From positions 197,707-261,706 of the forward strand of contig VWZL01000811.1 in the NCBI GenBank assembly GCA_013396915.1: a stretch of DNA of 64,000 nt, in the 5' to 3' direction. Source of the stretch: Stercorarius parasiticus. Taxonomy: Eukaryota; Chordata; Aves; Charadriiformes; Stercorariidae. A program made the translations under genes and the position numbers. Below the pieces are notes generated by a model, which saw nothing but the letters and a program-made list of their open reading frames with translations, did no database searches and was not told the origin of the DNA. Shown in pieces: positions 11,463 through 24,235 of the stretch. How positions within the stretch are numbered: position 1 is the first letter of the stretch; the number at the start of each line of letters is the position of its first letter.

Positions 11463-14009
11463 TAATCCAACCATATGTAATATACTATTTAATGGAATAT
11501 AGATTTTCAATGCAGAAGTCCATTTGCAAATAAGCACTTTTGACATAATTTAATACCGAATTATACTTAAAGATAATTCAGACTTTGCTGGGATTTCCAT
11601 GATGCTTACTTTACCACAATCTGAAGAATTAAATGTGCATTTGGAGAAGCAATGAGTATACGGGCCGAGTATTTACAGATTATCCATTGACATTTATTTC
11701 TTCAATTTCACAAGGAAACAGTGACTAGCCATTTTCTTTGAGAGACCTCATAGCCCTGGTGTCTCTAGTTTAGTGTCTTGCATTAGCCTTGGATTTATCC
11801 AGAAAAGGGATCTTCTACATTTTCCAGCACCAATGTCATTTTATAACTCAACATTTTACAATATATTACCATTTTCAAGGGAGAACTGTCTTCTGAGAAG
11901 CTATTACGTTGTGCCTTCTAGTTAGATTTATTAGACTGCCATCTATTATGTAACTGAGATCTTACTATAAAATACATTAAACTAAGCCAAAGTTTTCATA
12001 ATTATTCCCTTTAATATACAGTAAAAGAAATATTTGCATTTGAATTCATTTGATGTTACAATTAAACTTCATTTAAATATATAATATTTTTTAAAAATCA
12101 CCCGTCAAAAGCTTTCTCTGTTCAGGAAGATGTTACAGTATTTCAGTACAGAAGGAAAACAAGAGTACATAAGCAGGACTTTTAGCAAAAGAGGTTATCT
12201 GTGTACTCAAGAAAAAGAGAGAGAGAAAGACAACATTGAAGGCAGCGCTGCTCCCCGGGCCCACATTTTGCAAGGGGAAGAAAATCAGAGCATCCGAAAC
12301 TGAAGATGCATTTTTAAAAACATGGCTATAAGATCCTTGGCATGGTACATAGGAACTATGCTGTAACTCTCAGCTAGTTCTACTTTGGGAGCTATCAAAA
12401 CATAAATACATCTTAACTAAATAGCACAAGGAATCATTGACCTGAGTGACAAGGCAGAAAATTTACCCTATCTTGCTTTATCCCCTAAATGTTTCAGTTG
12501 TCAGGCAGTTCCTGTTAAGTAATAAGGACAAGGACAGGATGTTTACCACAGAGCACCTGTGGCCACTTCAACTATGGTTACTTCACAGCATTACCTCAAG
12601 GAGCTCCAGGTGCAAAAAGATCCACTCTGCCTGAACTACATTGCTGTGAAACTTCCACACTATACAAGCTCAAACAGCTCTCTAATGAAGACACAGGAAT
12701 GGGACACTCTTTGTAAGTGTCCCATCTAGACCTGAGAGACACTAACTAGTCAGTCTTCCCTTCCCATGTTGCTGACATGTTGCTGATTTTCTCACTACTG
12801 AGCAGTGGCAAGTATTGCAGAGTAAATACTGCTCACATATTCTATTTTCCTTTATACTGAGGATCGTGGATCTGATATCCTGACTTTAAGTAAATTCTTA
12901 ATCAAGACTATTTTTCTTAATTGACAACCAACATTCATAAGGGTTTGTTTGATGATGATGAAGGAAACAAAGCAATGAAATAACCATAATGCAACTTTGG
13001 TGGAAAAAAAAAAGGCAGATGGGTAAGAACATTCCAGACCTCCTTAATAAAGAAGGAAAGGGAAGATAAGCATCACTTCTCCCTTTCACAAATGTTGTGT
13101 TTCCCTAGGCAAGCACTGTGGGTGGGTCCCCAAGTTTTGGGGAAAGAAGTGGTGACTTCAACAGGAAGACAAAGAACCACTCTTTCTTCTTGACAGAAAG
13201 CTCTTCTTCCTCAGCCCATGAATGTGTGAAGAGTAACAGAGTTGTAATAGATGAATTATTTATAATGAAGAGTAACGGATTTACCACTACAAAAAGAATA
13301 TCACTAGATAATGCTGCAGTTTCTTTCACTCATGAAAAGCAGGTAGTAATTACATACCCACGGAATTTTTGTCATCAGAAAGTTAAATCAAGGGTCAAGT
13401 TAGACACGTAAGATACAAATTTTTAAACTACAACATAAACTGCTATCATTCTGAAAGCACTTATTCCATTAAATTTTACATACAGAAATTGTTGGGAAGA
13501 ATTCTTTTTTTTCTTATCACTCTGGTACACATGATGGAGTTCCTGACAAACTCTGTCTTTGTTGTGGGTGCTCTGTGTTAGATGCTTTTCAGTCACACAG
13601 GAAAGCTACAAATTCTTTTTCTGAGGACTATAACTAGGACTTATTGTTAAGCCCGCCTGAAACCCATGCAATTATCACCACTACGGCACTGCTTAGGTTC
13701 ACTCTAACAGGAAAGACCAGGCTGTGTCAAACCAACGTTCTACCTCCTCCAGTACCCAGTCTCCCACAGTGGTCTATGGCAGTTATCTTGAAAAGAGCAT
13801 TAAAAAATAAAGGGGAGTTTATAATTGTGTCTCCAGTATATTCTCATACCCTTTAGCTGCCTGCAGCTGGAGGTCTTCCTGAGCTAAATGCGGTTTCTTG
13901 GTGTTTAGTAGCTTCTGGAAATTCTAATGACCCCTTAATGTGTAGACCTGGAACAAGATGTATGACTTACACCACTTAACATCTTTGAGAGAAAATTGAT
14001 AACAAAGAC
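11463..14009. other. Intronic DNA, nothing recognised
   Basis: AT-rich, with a short GA run near 12210. No repeat family or exon seen. The 97-codon frame at 13118-13411 has no recognisable motif. Confidence 0.5.
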
Positions 14010-14385
14010 ATGAAAACATACAACTGGCCACACTGCATAAGATCAAAGGACCATTTAGCTCAGTGCTGTGTCTCTAAGAATAGACAAAACTGATTAATAT
14101 ATGACACTTCCCCTTAGTAGTCTTCCAGCTTCAAACTCTTTTCAGGCTTAGGAAGTTCCTGAGGCAGATGTATGCTCAGAAACCCTCAACAGCTTTCTCT
14201 TCCATGACCTTGATCAAAGCTCCACCTGAAACTACATTTTGGCAACTAACACCCCCAACATCCTTTGGCAACTGGTTCCATACATCCATTATCAGATGTA
14301 TGAAGGCTCATAGTCCTCAACTTTATTTGATGCCTTAGATATTCCGAGCCCTGAATTAACTATGCTACTTCAGATATTTCTTTAA
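14010..14385 (-). mobile_element. Old CR1-type LINE 3' end
   Basis: The block GGCCACACTGCATAAGATCA, then AAGGACCATTTAGCTCAGTG, matches the widespread amniote CR1-type 3' end read in reverse (a family recognised by its GACCAATGGTCCATCTAGC motif). About 200 bases later CATCCTTTGGCAACTGGTTC matches the complement of the WNxLP-coding region of that element. The divergence is far higher than for the other copies, so this is an ancient insertion. Subfamily cannot be assigned by eye. Confidence 0.65.
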
Positions 14386-17300
14386 AAAGTGAAATGTGGA
14401 CATGAAGAATATCTTTCAGGAAGAAAAATTAAAATTAATAAAGTGGATGTGGTCAATGGCATTTTGATATGATTACAGAAACCATACCTGTAAGTTGTTT
14501 TTGCAAATTAAATAGGCACAAATATCATGTTCTCAAACGAAAGAGGCATATAAAATAGCAAGACCACGGCACCTTTGCTACAAGAGCACTTCCCTAAAAC
14601 GAGACAGAAGGTGAGGTGTCTGTGTGCTCTGAAGTGAAAACTAGATTAACTTCTGTTTCAGCAGAGAAGAAAACCTAATAAGAAAATCCTGGGCAGAGAG
14701 TCAAAAAATACATTAAAATACAGATACGGAAAAAACACACAGGATCCTGATGATATCCATACTTCTCAAGAACAAGGCATACCTCAGAGCACATACTGGT
14801 TCAAATATGGAACAATAGCACTTAAAGCTTTAATGTAATAAAATATCAAGTAATTTTTAGGGAAAAAAAAAAAGAAACAAAACTCCCTCCTCCTTTGGAC
14901 TGATTCCTGGCGCCACTGGTTGAACAAGGAACCACAGGCAAAGCATATTTACAGCAAGCTTTCCAGATTGCACTGCAAAAGCCAAGAACCTTTTCTGTAA
15001 ACTGAGGCCTCAATCTACCCCACACACTTCACATTGCCGCTACGTGCATTTAATAACACTTCACATTCACATTTTTATTTTTCTCGTTACATTGTTTATA
15101 TTACTCTACATTAATTTCCTTTTTGTAAAATCCCCTAAACTGCTCATAAAACTGCCTTAAAAAGAAGTAAAATGATCCAGCTTGGAGATCAAGCAAGAAA
15201 AATGGGGCCATTTTTCACTAGAGATGTAAAGAACAGAAAAGAAAAATAATGTATCATTGATTGCTCTACAAGGCCTGCCAGCAGATACGATTCTGGACTG
15301 TTGCATTCCAGGATTTGTCCCAAAACGGTACAGGATGGTATTTGAGAGAAAGCACCTTTAATCGTATTTTAAAAGGTATTTCTGAGCATAGAAATACAGG
15401 TATACATGATCCTCGTGGAAGTTCAGTGGAAACAGGAAATCCATATGCAAACAAACTTCAATAAACCTCAGAGGTTTGGAAATCAAGTCAGACATCTTGA
15501 GTTCCCTTGGTAGCTACGAAGATGTATCCCTATGTAACCTGAAATGAAGACAGGGTCACTCATGTGGAAAATGAGGTGAGATGTAAATAAGTAACATGTT
15601 GAAAAATAACTGTCACAATCCAAAAATCAAGAGGAAAAATCTTAAAACTTAGATTTATCATAAAGGAATATACAGGTAACAGAGATGACTGTGCTAAAAC
15701 AACTATTCCATATAGGGATTTATATTTAAGTCCCTATTTTCACAAATCTGGTTAAAAAAAAAAAAAAGAAAAAAGCTTAGGCTGATGACAAGGCCACTTG
15801 GCATGAGCTACTATAAATATTGCAAAGTTTCCATTTCTTCCCCTTTAAAAAAAGCACAAATATAGTCCTTTTATGTTCTCATTTAAATAATCTCTTGCAG
15901 GTTCCACACAGACCCATCCCCATGAGTAAGACTTAAAGTCTGCTATTAAGAGCATAAAGGATAAAACTGCCCTTTGGCAGAAGTATTTTTTTTGTGTAGT
16001 CAGACTTTTGGATTTCTACCACTTCCCTTGTCGGCTTCTATTCTTCCCCCATCCCTGCTGCATACATACCGGACCTTTAACTTGTGATGCCAAACAACAT
16101 CCCTCCAAAGAGTACATCAGGGGAGAGAAAAAAAGGTGCGGGGTGGAAGGGGGGCCAATTTTGCTTTCCAATGTTGTTTAACAACACAAGCCACAAAAGG
16201 ACATTGAATCAGCAGAAAACAGTAGGCAAATTACTGTTTATACCCTAGAAACAATCTATCTTCTGCCCAGAAGGGAAGCTAAGACACTCACTGGAGTTCT
16301 GCCTATGCTGCTCTGGCTTCAATGATTAACCTTGGTTCGCAAGTCACCATATGCATTTGATGGGAACATTTAAAATCATACCCCAGAAAGCTGTTAATCA
16401 GAATATGGTTATTGAAAACTTGTCATAGAACACAAATCATTCAATCTAAACAATATCAGATATTCAAAAGCCAATAATCACTGAAATAAATTATTATTAA
16501 AACTCTAGCTTTTGCTTCCATCCATTCTGACTCACTCTGAACTATACCATTGGATTCTTAAATCATAATTGTTTTGCAGGAAAGTTAGATAACACTAAAA
16601 AAAATGGACTGGACTTCACTCTAGATTCGTAGCTGGCAATTTCAAAACTAATGACGTTTTGAAACTTTTGAATAATCACTGGGACACATTCTAAGGAGGC
16701 CTGAGTTTTGGCAGAGAGCACTCAGCAACTTCATGAAACTGGGTTCCTTTGAAGTGCCCCTATCTGTGTATCAAAAATAACTAGATTTTTCAGTCAAAAA
16801 ATTTTCTGAGGGTCATAAGAGAGATAACAGGGCGAATAATAGGGCAATATGCCCTATTTGACATTTGAGATGTCTATGTAGAAATGTCCGAAGTCAGGAG
16901 AATAAATAGGAAGAAGCTTCAAGTCTTTAGAATCAACCAAAATTACCGCATCACAAAAACTGGGGATAAATCTCAAGGCTGGAATTGGTGTGTAGGGGTG
17001 AAATTAATTTGCTGATGAAATACAGCAGGGTGAAAAAAAGAAAGTAAGTATTATATTGTAAATAAAGAACACATACACTTGCTCTGAAGTTCAGGAAGAG
17101 TTTAGAAGCAGACTTTTAAGTATCTCTGAACAAATACAAAATGTGAAAAAAGAGAGGAAAATCACGTTTTGTTGCAGACCTGCTATAAGTCACTCGATCA
17201 GAGGGAGAATTGTGTTTTTCCCTTAACTAGTAGAGGCATCCAGAATAAAAGGGTTGATAGTAATGGAGACTTCATCAAGAAACCCACAGATGAGGAGGAG

Positions 17301-20300
17301 AAAAGACAAAAAGGAACATACAGACAGTCCAACAAGATTTTTGAGAATATCCTTTAGGTGAGGCTGATTTATGTTTAAGTAAAGGAGAGATGAGTCAAGA
17401 AACAGAAGCCAAATTAGTAGTCACAAAATGACAAATTCTTTACTCCGTAGGAAATAAAAGAAGATTGACTAATCAAAAAAAAAAAACAAAAACCAAAACA
17501 AAACAAAAACCAACCCTGATGCAATAAGGAATGTTGTATTCAGAAAGGGATACAATAACTTGCTATGGATATTGGTAAGCACAGTGCTTGGGGATTAAAA
17601 TCTTGAGTAAAAAGAAGTGAAGACAGAATTTGTCCCAACACAGAAGAAACAGAAGCAGGGGAAGGGACCAATGCAGCTGTGTAAGACCCTCTTTATAATA
17701 AGAAAATATAAAAGGGATTTTTAAACAGTCTAGAAATAAGGACTTGTGAAGAATAATTAGTCATAGTATAGAGGAATTATAGAAACACACATGGGTAAAA
17801 CCAGAAAGACCAAAGCATGCAATGAGATATAGTCAGCATGGATTCAAAAGACAGTAATAACATGTTCCCTATAAACCATATGTTTAAAGAAAATATAAAA
17901 AATAAAGTCCATACTTAACTGGGAAAGAAAACAAACAAAAGAAGAAAAAGGCAGAAGTTCTTTTCTCAAATTTGTTTTTAAAAATGAATTAATTGTGACT
18001 CATATTTTTAATAGAGGAATATGATCATAAGCTTGAACAGAGCTAGAACAAGTAAGCACTATATAAATCTGAGCTATTATTAAAGTCATCATCAGGGTCT
18101 GGTCTGTCATCCTCTGTCTGACCAAATTCCTTCCACCAAACTCCTTCTCAAGGGCCCATCAGATGTGAGCTGTGTCCCCAGGTTCCCACCTCATACAATG
18201 CATAATGTCATCTCAAGGCAGGACCACATGTGTGCATACAAGGTTAGATGACCAGCAGCTGTGTGTCTGCAGAGTTATATGACTTTCCGAACTGGGGAGG
18301 CATGTCTGAATGTCAGTCATGCAATATATCTTGACTAGCTACAGCTTCTGACCTTCTCTTCAAAATAGGGATCTGGAACATACGCAAAATATATCAGTTA
18401 GGTGGAATCACAACTAACTGAAAAACTGCCCATGGAGGAATTCTCCACTGTCAAATCAGAAGAGAAGCTCCAGTAGGATTTCGCAGGTCTACTGTCTTGG
18501 ATTTTATTCTATAACGTGTTTTCGTTAGTTACCTGAATGGTAGACTAGAGTATGAATATCCAACTTGTAACTCCCATGCAGTAGGTACCATGAGCATCCT
18601 GAGGAACAAGCTCAGAGTCTAAAGTGACACTCACAAACAGGAGGAAGCATCTAACATCAAAAAAGATGATTTTTAAAAACGCCTGACATATGCAAGATTT
18701 AGTAACTTTTAAAAGCCACAACAGTACAAAATGAGGAAAAACTATTCAGGTTACAATACTGTTGAAAAAGTTCTGGCTGCTGCAGCCAATAAAAAAGTAG
18801 ACTGTTGGTGCTTAAGATTTAAAACCCAAGGAAATCTTACCAGAGAGGACTATTTTGCCCTACTAGATATTGATGAGGACTGGAAATAATTATTCTGCTG
18901 ATTAGGTGCCAAGGTCCTTGTCGAACTTTGGGCACTGCTGAAAAAACTGTGATCAACAGACAGATCCAAAAGCAACAGGAAACATGAGTCAAAGAAAAAT
19001 TGTACGAGCAGGTTTAAGCATATAAAGACATAGGTAAGCATTTGTCCAATGTATAAAATGTTGTTATAAAGAAGACAGAGAGCATCTGTTTTAATTTCTA
19101 CTATATGAAGAAGAAGGAGAAATCAGCTTAATTTGCAGCCCAGAGGATTTGGATTAGAAACCAGGCAAGCATATCTTATTTTGAGCATAGGTAAGCAAAG
19201 GGACACTCAATATATTCACTGGAGAGTTTAAGGAGAGGATAAACATCTGTCAGGACTGGTTTGAAGTACACATAGCCTGCTTCAGAGAATGAGCTTGAAC
19301 AACATCACCTCTTCTCTGTTTTAAACTTAAAGTTTTCCCTAGGCCTTTAATTTTCATTTTTATCCTAAAAATGAAATATCTGCAAGGAACTGACAGGTTT
19401 TTTTCATTTTAAAAGATACTTAAGCTTTTAACACTTTAAAAGTTTATTCCTAGAAAATTCCTAGATTATTATTATACCTCCTCTTCCCAGGTACAAGCTT
19501 GATAGAAATGAAATAGCTACCAAGATTTGGCTTGAAATTGGTGAAAGAGGAAGGAGAAAATACATAGGTAAAACTTGCTGGACACAAAGTAGGCATCTCA
19601 TGAGCAAAGGGAAAGGCAAAATCAAGATAAGGGAGAGAGTAGGGGTAAGCTATGGCTAATTCAAGGGATCTGTGGTACTGGCAGGTCTGAATTACCACTC
19701 CCCAGGTCATGGAGGAAAGCATCGATACAGGTTAAGCTTTCATTCAAAGGACACAAGCAAAGCAATGAGTAAAAGCTTCTTTGTGCGACTTAAGCAGTCA
19801 TGAAGCACTTTAAAACAACAAAACAAGCAAGAAGAACCTGGAATTCAACCTTTTCATATTTGAAGCCAATAACCTTCTTTTAAAGCCCTTCCTGATTTAA
19901 CATGCTGAATTTGGCTTTCATAGCTGTTAAAGAGGTGCTGTCAAGAGGTGGCTTTTCCAGTAAGCAATACTCTGTTGTCTCTTCCACTCCCTCTCCCAAC
20001 CTAAAAGAGTAAAACTAATATGCAATTGTCAGCTCTAGACACCCACTGAGCCTAGATTAGGCCTGAAGTCATACTGGCAGGAGATGAAAGTAAATTCTGA
20101 TCACAGTCCAGAGGCTGATTTAATCTGAGAGAAGGCAGAGGAGATAAGTGGGCGTGTTAATTCCTGAATTTAGTTTTTTCTCTTCATCTTTGCACTGGAA
20201 AAGAGGTCAAGCTGGAAATATTTAAAGATGGATGAACATACTGAAAAAAAAAAGGTTTTAGCATGTAAGCCAACTTTCATAAAAAGCCCTCAGTCTTAGA

Positions 20301-20871
20301 CTGCAGGCTTGCATACACTGGAGGAAAGTGAAAACATGACTAAGTGCCTTCCTATCAGAAAATGTAGAGGTGGAATATTAGTGTCTCTAATATTTTGCAG
20401 AAGAATTTTTCCACTAACAAATAGAAATGATTGGCAAAGATAATGCAATTAAGAGTAGTTAAACAGAAATATAACAAGCATGTTTATCTTCTGATAAATA
20501 ATAATAAATTTGCAACATTAAATTATTTATATAATTAAATAGCCAGATATTAACATCTAAAGATACTTAACCTGCACTTACATTAATTACAGTCATGCTG
20601 GTGTTTTGGTTCCCTCCACAAAAAAAAAAAAAAATGTTAAATAAATTCATTTCGACTGCAGCAAAAATTCTGTGGTCATTACACAGCCATTATCCTAAAA
20701 AAAAAAGAAATTAATGCAAGTCTGTCTAAATTCTGTCCTATCAACCTGTTAACAGAAGTGCTCTTCTGCCAATTCTTTACTGTCAAAACTATCTCTTTTG
20801 TAGATCAGATTCCTCCACAATCTAGTTTATTACTTTTATATTTTCCACACTAACAACAAAATACAACATCA

Positions 20872-20923
20872 ATTGCCAAAAAAAACCCAAACCCCCAAAA
20901 AAACAACCAAAAAAACAGAAGGT
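20872..20923 (+). repeat. A/C-rich low-complexity tract
   Basis: Alternating A-runs and C-runs (for example AAAAAAAACCCAAACCCCC) with no regular period. A similar A/C-rich stretch occurs at 17479-17513. Confidence 0.75.
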
Positions 20924-21517
20924 AAAACAATTCATTTCAGTGTTTCTGCACCGAAACTAGCTTTAGGTGATTTTCACCTATAACTATTAATCTCATCTAA
21001 AGTTCCAGTAAACATTTGCTATGCTGCTCCTTAACCTGAGGAAGCTTCTTCTAAGTGAACCAAACATAAAGAAATCCACACTTTCTGCACATCTAATTGG
21101 TCATTGAGCGGTCCAGCTACATGATAGCATATTCCACAACTGTCTGGAAGGAGGACAGCCAGAACAGGGAGGACATGATCCCTACTATTCACTATTTTTT
21201 ATATAATTTATCTCTCTTGGTTGCTGACATACCTTTTGTAATGTTTTCCAATAGTTTTCTTTGGAAAAAATTTCTAAAGAGGGCATAGATCTCAATCTGA
21301 AAACACTTCATGGAAGCATATCTATTTCTAAGAAACACAGATTGAAACACAAACCTTGCATGAATCTGAGGATAGCAAACTTTTTCACAAAAAATATTCT
21401 CATATGATCAGCTGCCCACCCTTCATCTACTTTAAATGTAATGCCACTAGGAGAAATTTGGTACAGATCTTATTTATCATGAAGAAAAATTTCAGTAGGA
21501 AAATTATATCATTCGCT

Positions 21518-21608
21518 GGGGGGTATATGGGGGAATGTGGGTGTGAGGGGTGTGTGTGCAGATATATATGTGCGTGTGTGCGTGTGTGTGTGGTGTCTGT
21601 ATGTGTAA
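21518..21608 (+). repeat. GT-rich low-complexity tract
   Basis: About 90 bases of G/T-rich sequence contain a core of GTGTGTGCGTGTGTGTGTG. The neighbouring open frame rich in Cys and Val is an artefact of this tract. Confidence 0.85.
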
Positions 21609-24186
21609 TATGGAAATAATCATTATGGTTTGCTTTGTTTCAAGTTACTGGCTTTTTGCCCAAATTTTCTCCCCACCTAATTTGTAAAAGTGGGTAATTA
21701 TCTCACTGCCATGAGCACTTAATAAGCATTCGAATAATTTCTTTCTTCAGTGTGGGTTACCCTGAAATGGTGATACGCTCTTTTTCTCTCTTCCAAGATG
21801 AATCCATTACTCATCTGATCATTTTTTCTTCTTCAGCTGATAGCATCGTGTAGTTCCAGTTCCAAACCATAAAGTCCCAGCTAGACAGTAAGTGTAATCC
21901 CCTTCTTAATAAAGAAATTAACTCTGCAGACTTACTATGCATTGCAAAAAAGCAGAACAATTCAAGTGTTTTTTAAAGTTGTCTCAACCGTTACTACCCA
22001 TTCATTTTTAGATTTCTTATCTTCTAATTTTGTGAAGATGAAAAAGGTTACTAAGCATTTCCACTACAGTAGCTATGCTATAAAAGAATGATGCCAATAT
22101 AAGAACGTATACAAGCAATCCAACCTTAAAACCCCACATTCTTAAACCAAACTCTATCTAATCCTGAAACCAAGTGCAGTCACGTTATCGCTGTTTTTAG
22201 GCCACGATGCTGCTGCACACTGTTATCAGTGCTAAATTTGTGCTTCACCTCTACCACTCAGGCTTGTCTTGCCTTGTATTCTGCAGCCCCTCCAAGATGG
22301 GTAAGGGCTGAAGCCACCTGTGTCTCACCAGAAGTGATCCCTGTCTCTGCAGCAAAGACCCAGAGAAGTGAAGAAGATACCAGACTGGTTTTCCACTCCT
22401 GGCAATGAGCAGCTGAAACATGTGTTTATGCTGCTGTTGAATCCCACAGCCAGTGGGAGAGAAAGCACACCCCAAAGTCCCCAGCAGAACATCTGGGGGA
22501 AGAAGTCAATTCTTAACCCTTCATTCACAAGGGAAGCAGTCTACTTGGGACTGGGAGCCAGTGAACAAGGGAGATGGGAGGAGGAGAAGGAGGAGTAAGG
22601 CTTGTTTTCCTATCCACCTCCTTCCAAAAACTCATTCACTCCTGGTCAAAAGGTTTAACAGGATAGCAATTTTTTTTCATGCATATTATGAAATGTCCAA
22701 ATGATATTTCCAGTTACTAATTTTGTCGTCATTTCCATGTCAAATAATCCTGAACTCTAGGGGAAAGAAGCCAGCTATCTTCCTACCCACCCCAGAACAG
22801 AATCAAGCGCCCTCTTTATTTTACTCTTCTTTTCTGGGGATTGTTTTTTGTGTTGGTTTTTTTTTTTTAAGAGATTTATGTGTTTACACAAATAGATGAA
22901 CCAAAGATAAGTCAGAAGAGTTTTTTTTCTCCCCAAATTGATTTATTTTATTGTATCTGATCATGACGGCGACTGAGACAACACGTTCAGAAAGAAACAC
23001 TGAAGCTTTAATTCAAACATCTAAAGACAAACATCACCAGCAGGTGAAGAACTACTACCAGTTATATCAGAATATGACCAGAGTAGCCCTCTGTGTGTGA
23101 GACTTCCTTTGACGTTGATGGAAACCTGCTTTTCAATTAATTCATAAGAAGGGAAGCACACGTATTTCCATTTCAACTCCCAAGCTAAAATCTCACAATA
23201 GTATATAAACTCTCTACTAAATGCAGAACGTTTGAGCTTTAAAGGAAGTTATTTATATCATGGAATATTTCAGTCAAATAGTGAACTAATGTTGACTTAC
23301 CACCAGTCACCTCCCATTAATGATACTTGAGTATGAATATTACAGTTGTGCATATGATGGGAGAGGAAAAAAAAAACACACAAACCAAGAAAATAATAAA
23401 ACTCTTACCAAAATCTAATTACACTTTTGATCTGTAAATTTTGAAAAAGTAAGTTAAGAAAACAGCAACAATAAATGGACCAAATTAAAAAAAAAAAGAA
23501 AAAAGGAAAAAGTTGGAACTTAAGAACAGGTTTGCTTAAGTCTTCCCATTTTTATGCTAATTATGGTTCCACTCCATGCAGTTTCATAAGAGGCATCACT
23601 GCATTCCAGGGTTAATGCCTCAAAGATTTCCGAAGCAATATGCTCAGTTTACTCTCAAGCTCTGCAAATTTGACCTGGAAAGCATTCGTCAAACTCAGAT
23701 ACTTCCCCCTTGTATAAAAATCAAGAATAAAGATGAGCAAAATTCTGCCATATGTGACACCTCAGAAAAATCTATCATCTCCATCAGCATAGCAGAGATT
23801 GCATTGCTGCTTTGTAAGTAAACAGAGTAAAAGATGAACAATAAGGAAGGAAGATGAAATCAGGTGGGATGGATGACAGAACTACAAGTTTACCATGTTA
23901 TCGCTGTAATTGTGTATGTTTTAGTGTGGTAGATATCTTCTAGCTTTAGCTGAAACATCACCATCTCCATCCAGCTCTTCACTGAAGCTCACTGGTGTCT
24001 CTATTTCGTAGCTCAACTGGAGCCACTGACATGATTACACAATACTTGTAGGACACTGTGCAAAGGCAGACAGGTTTGCTCAAACTAATTTCACTAGCAA
24101 TGCATGCTAAACTGGCTGACTTCAGACAAAACATGTAGGCATTGTTGACATGTTCAGTATCTGGAATTTCCCTGACAGTAGGTGGC

Positions 24187-24235
24187 TGCAGATATAGTAT
24201 ATGGTGCAGATATAGTATATTGTGCAGATACATAG
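24187..24235 (+). repeat. 18-bp tandem repeat, about 2.7 units
   Basis: TGCAGATATAGTATATGG (24187-24204) is followed by TGCAGATATAGTATATTG (24205-24222) and a partial third unit TGCAGATACATAG. Units one and two differ only at the last two or three bases, so the duplication is recent. Confidence 0.9.

Larger units (their letters stand above)
14386..24186. other. Intronic DNA with scattered low-complexity tracts
   Basis: Contains short A-runs (14863, 15756, 17479, 20620, 20700), the A/C tract near 20.9 kb, the GT tract near 21.5 kb and a possible ancient-repeat tail at 18053-18085. The segments 15260-15470 and 22250-22600 are higher in complexity but carry no recognisable exon. Confidence 0.5.

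Noticed and set aside
18053..18085. AAGCACTATATAAATCTGAG, resembling the tail of an old interspersed repeat
   Set aside because: Similar words occur in tails of ancient repeats, but the match is too short and no upstream body could be recognised.
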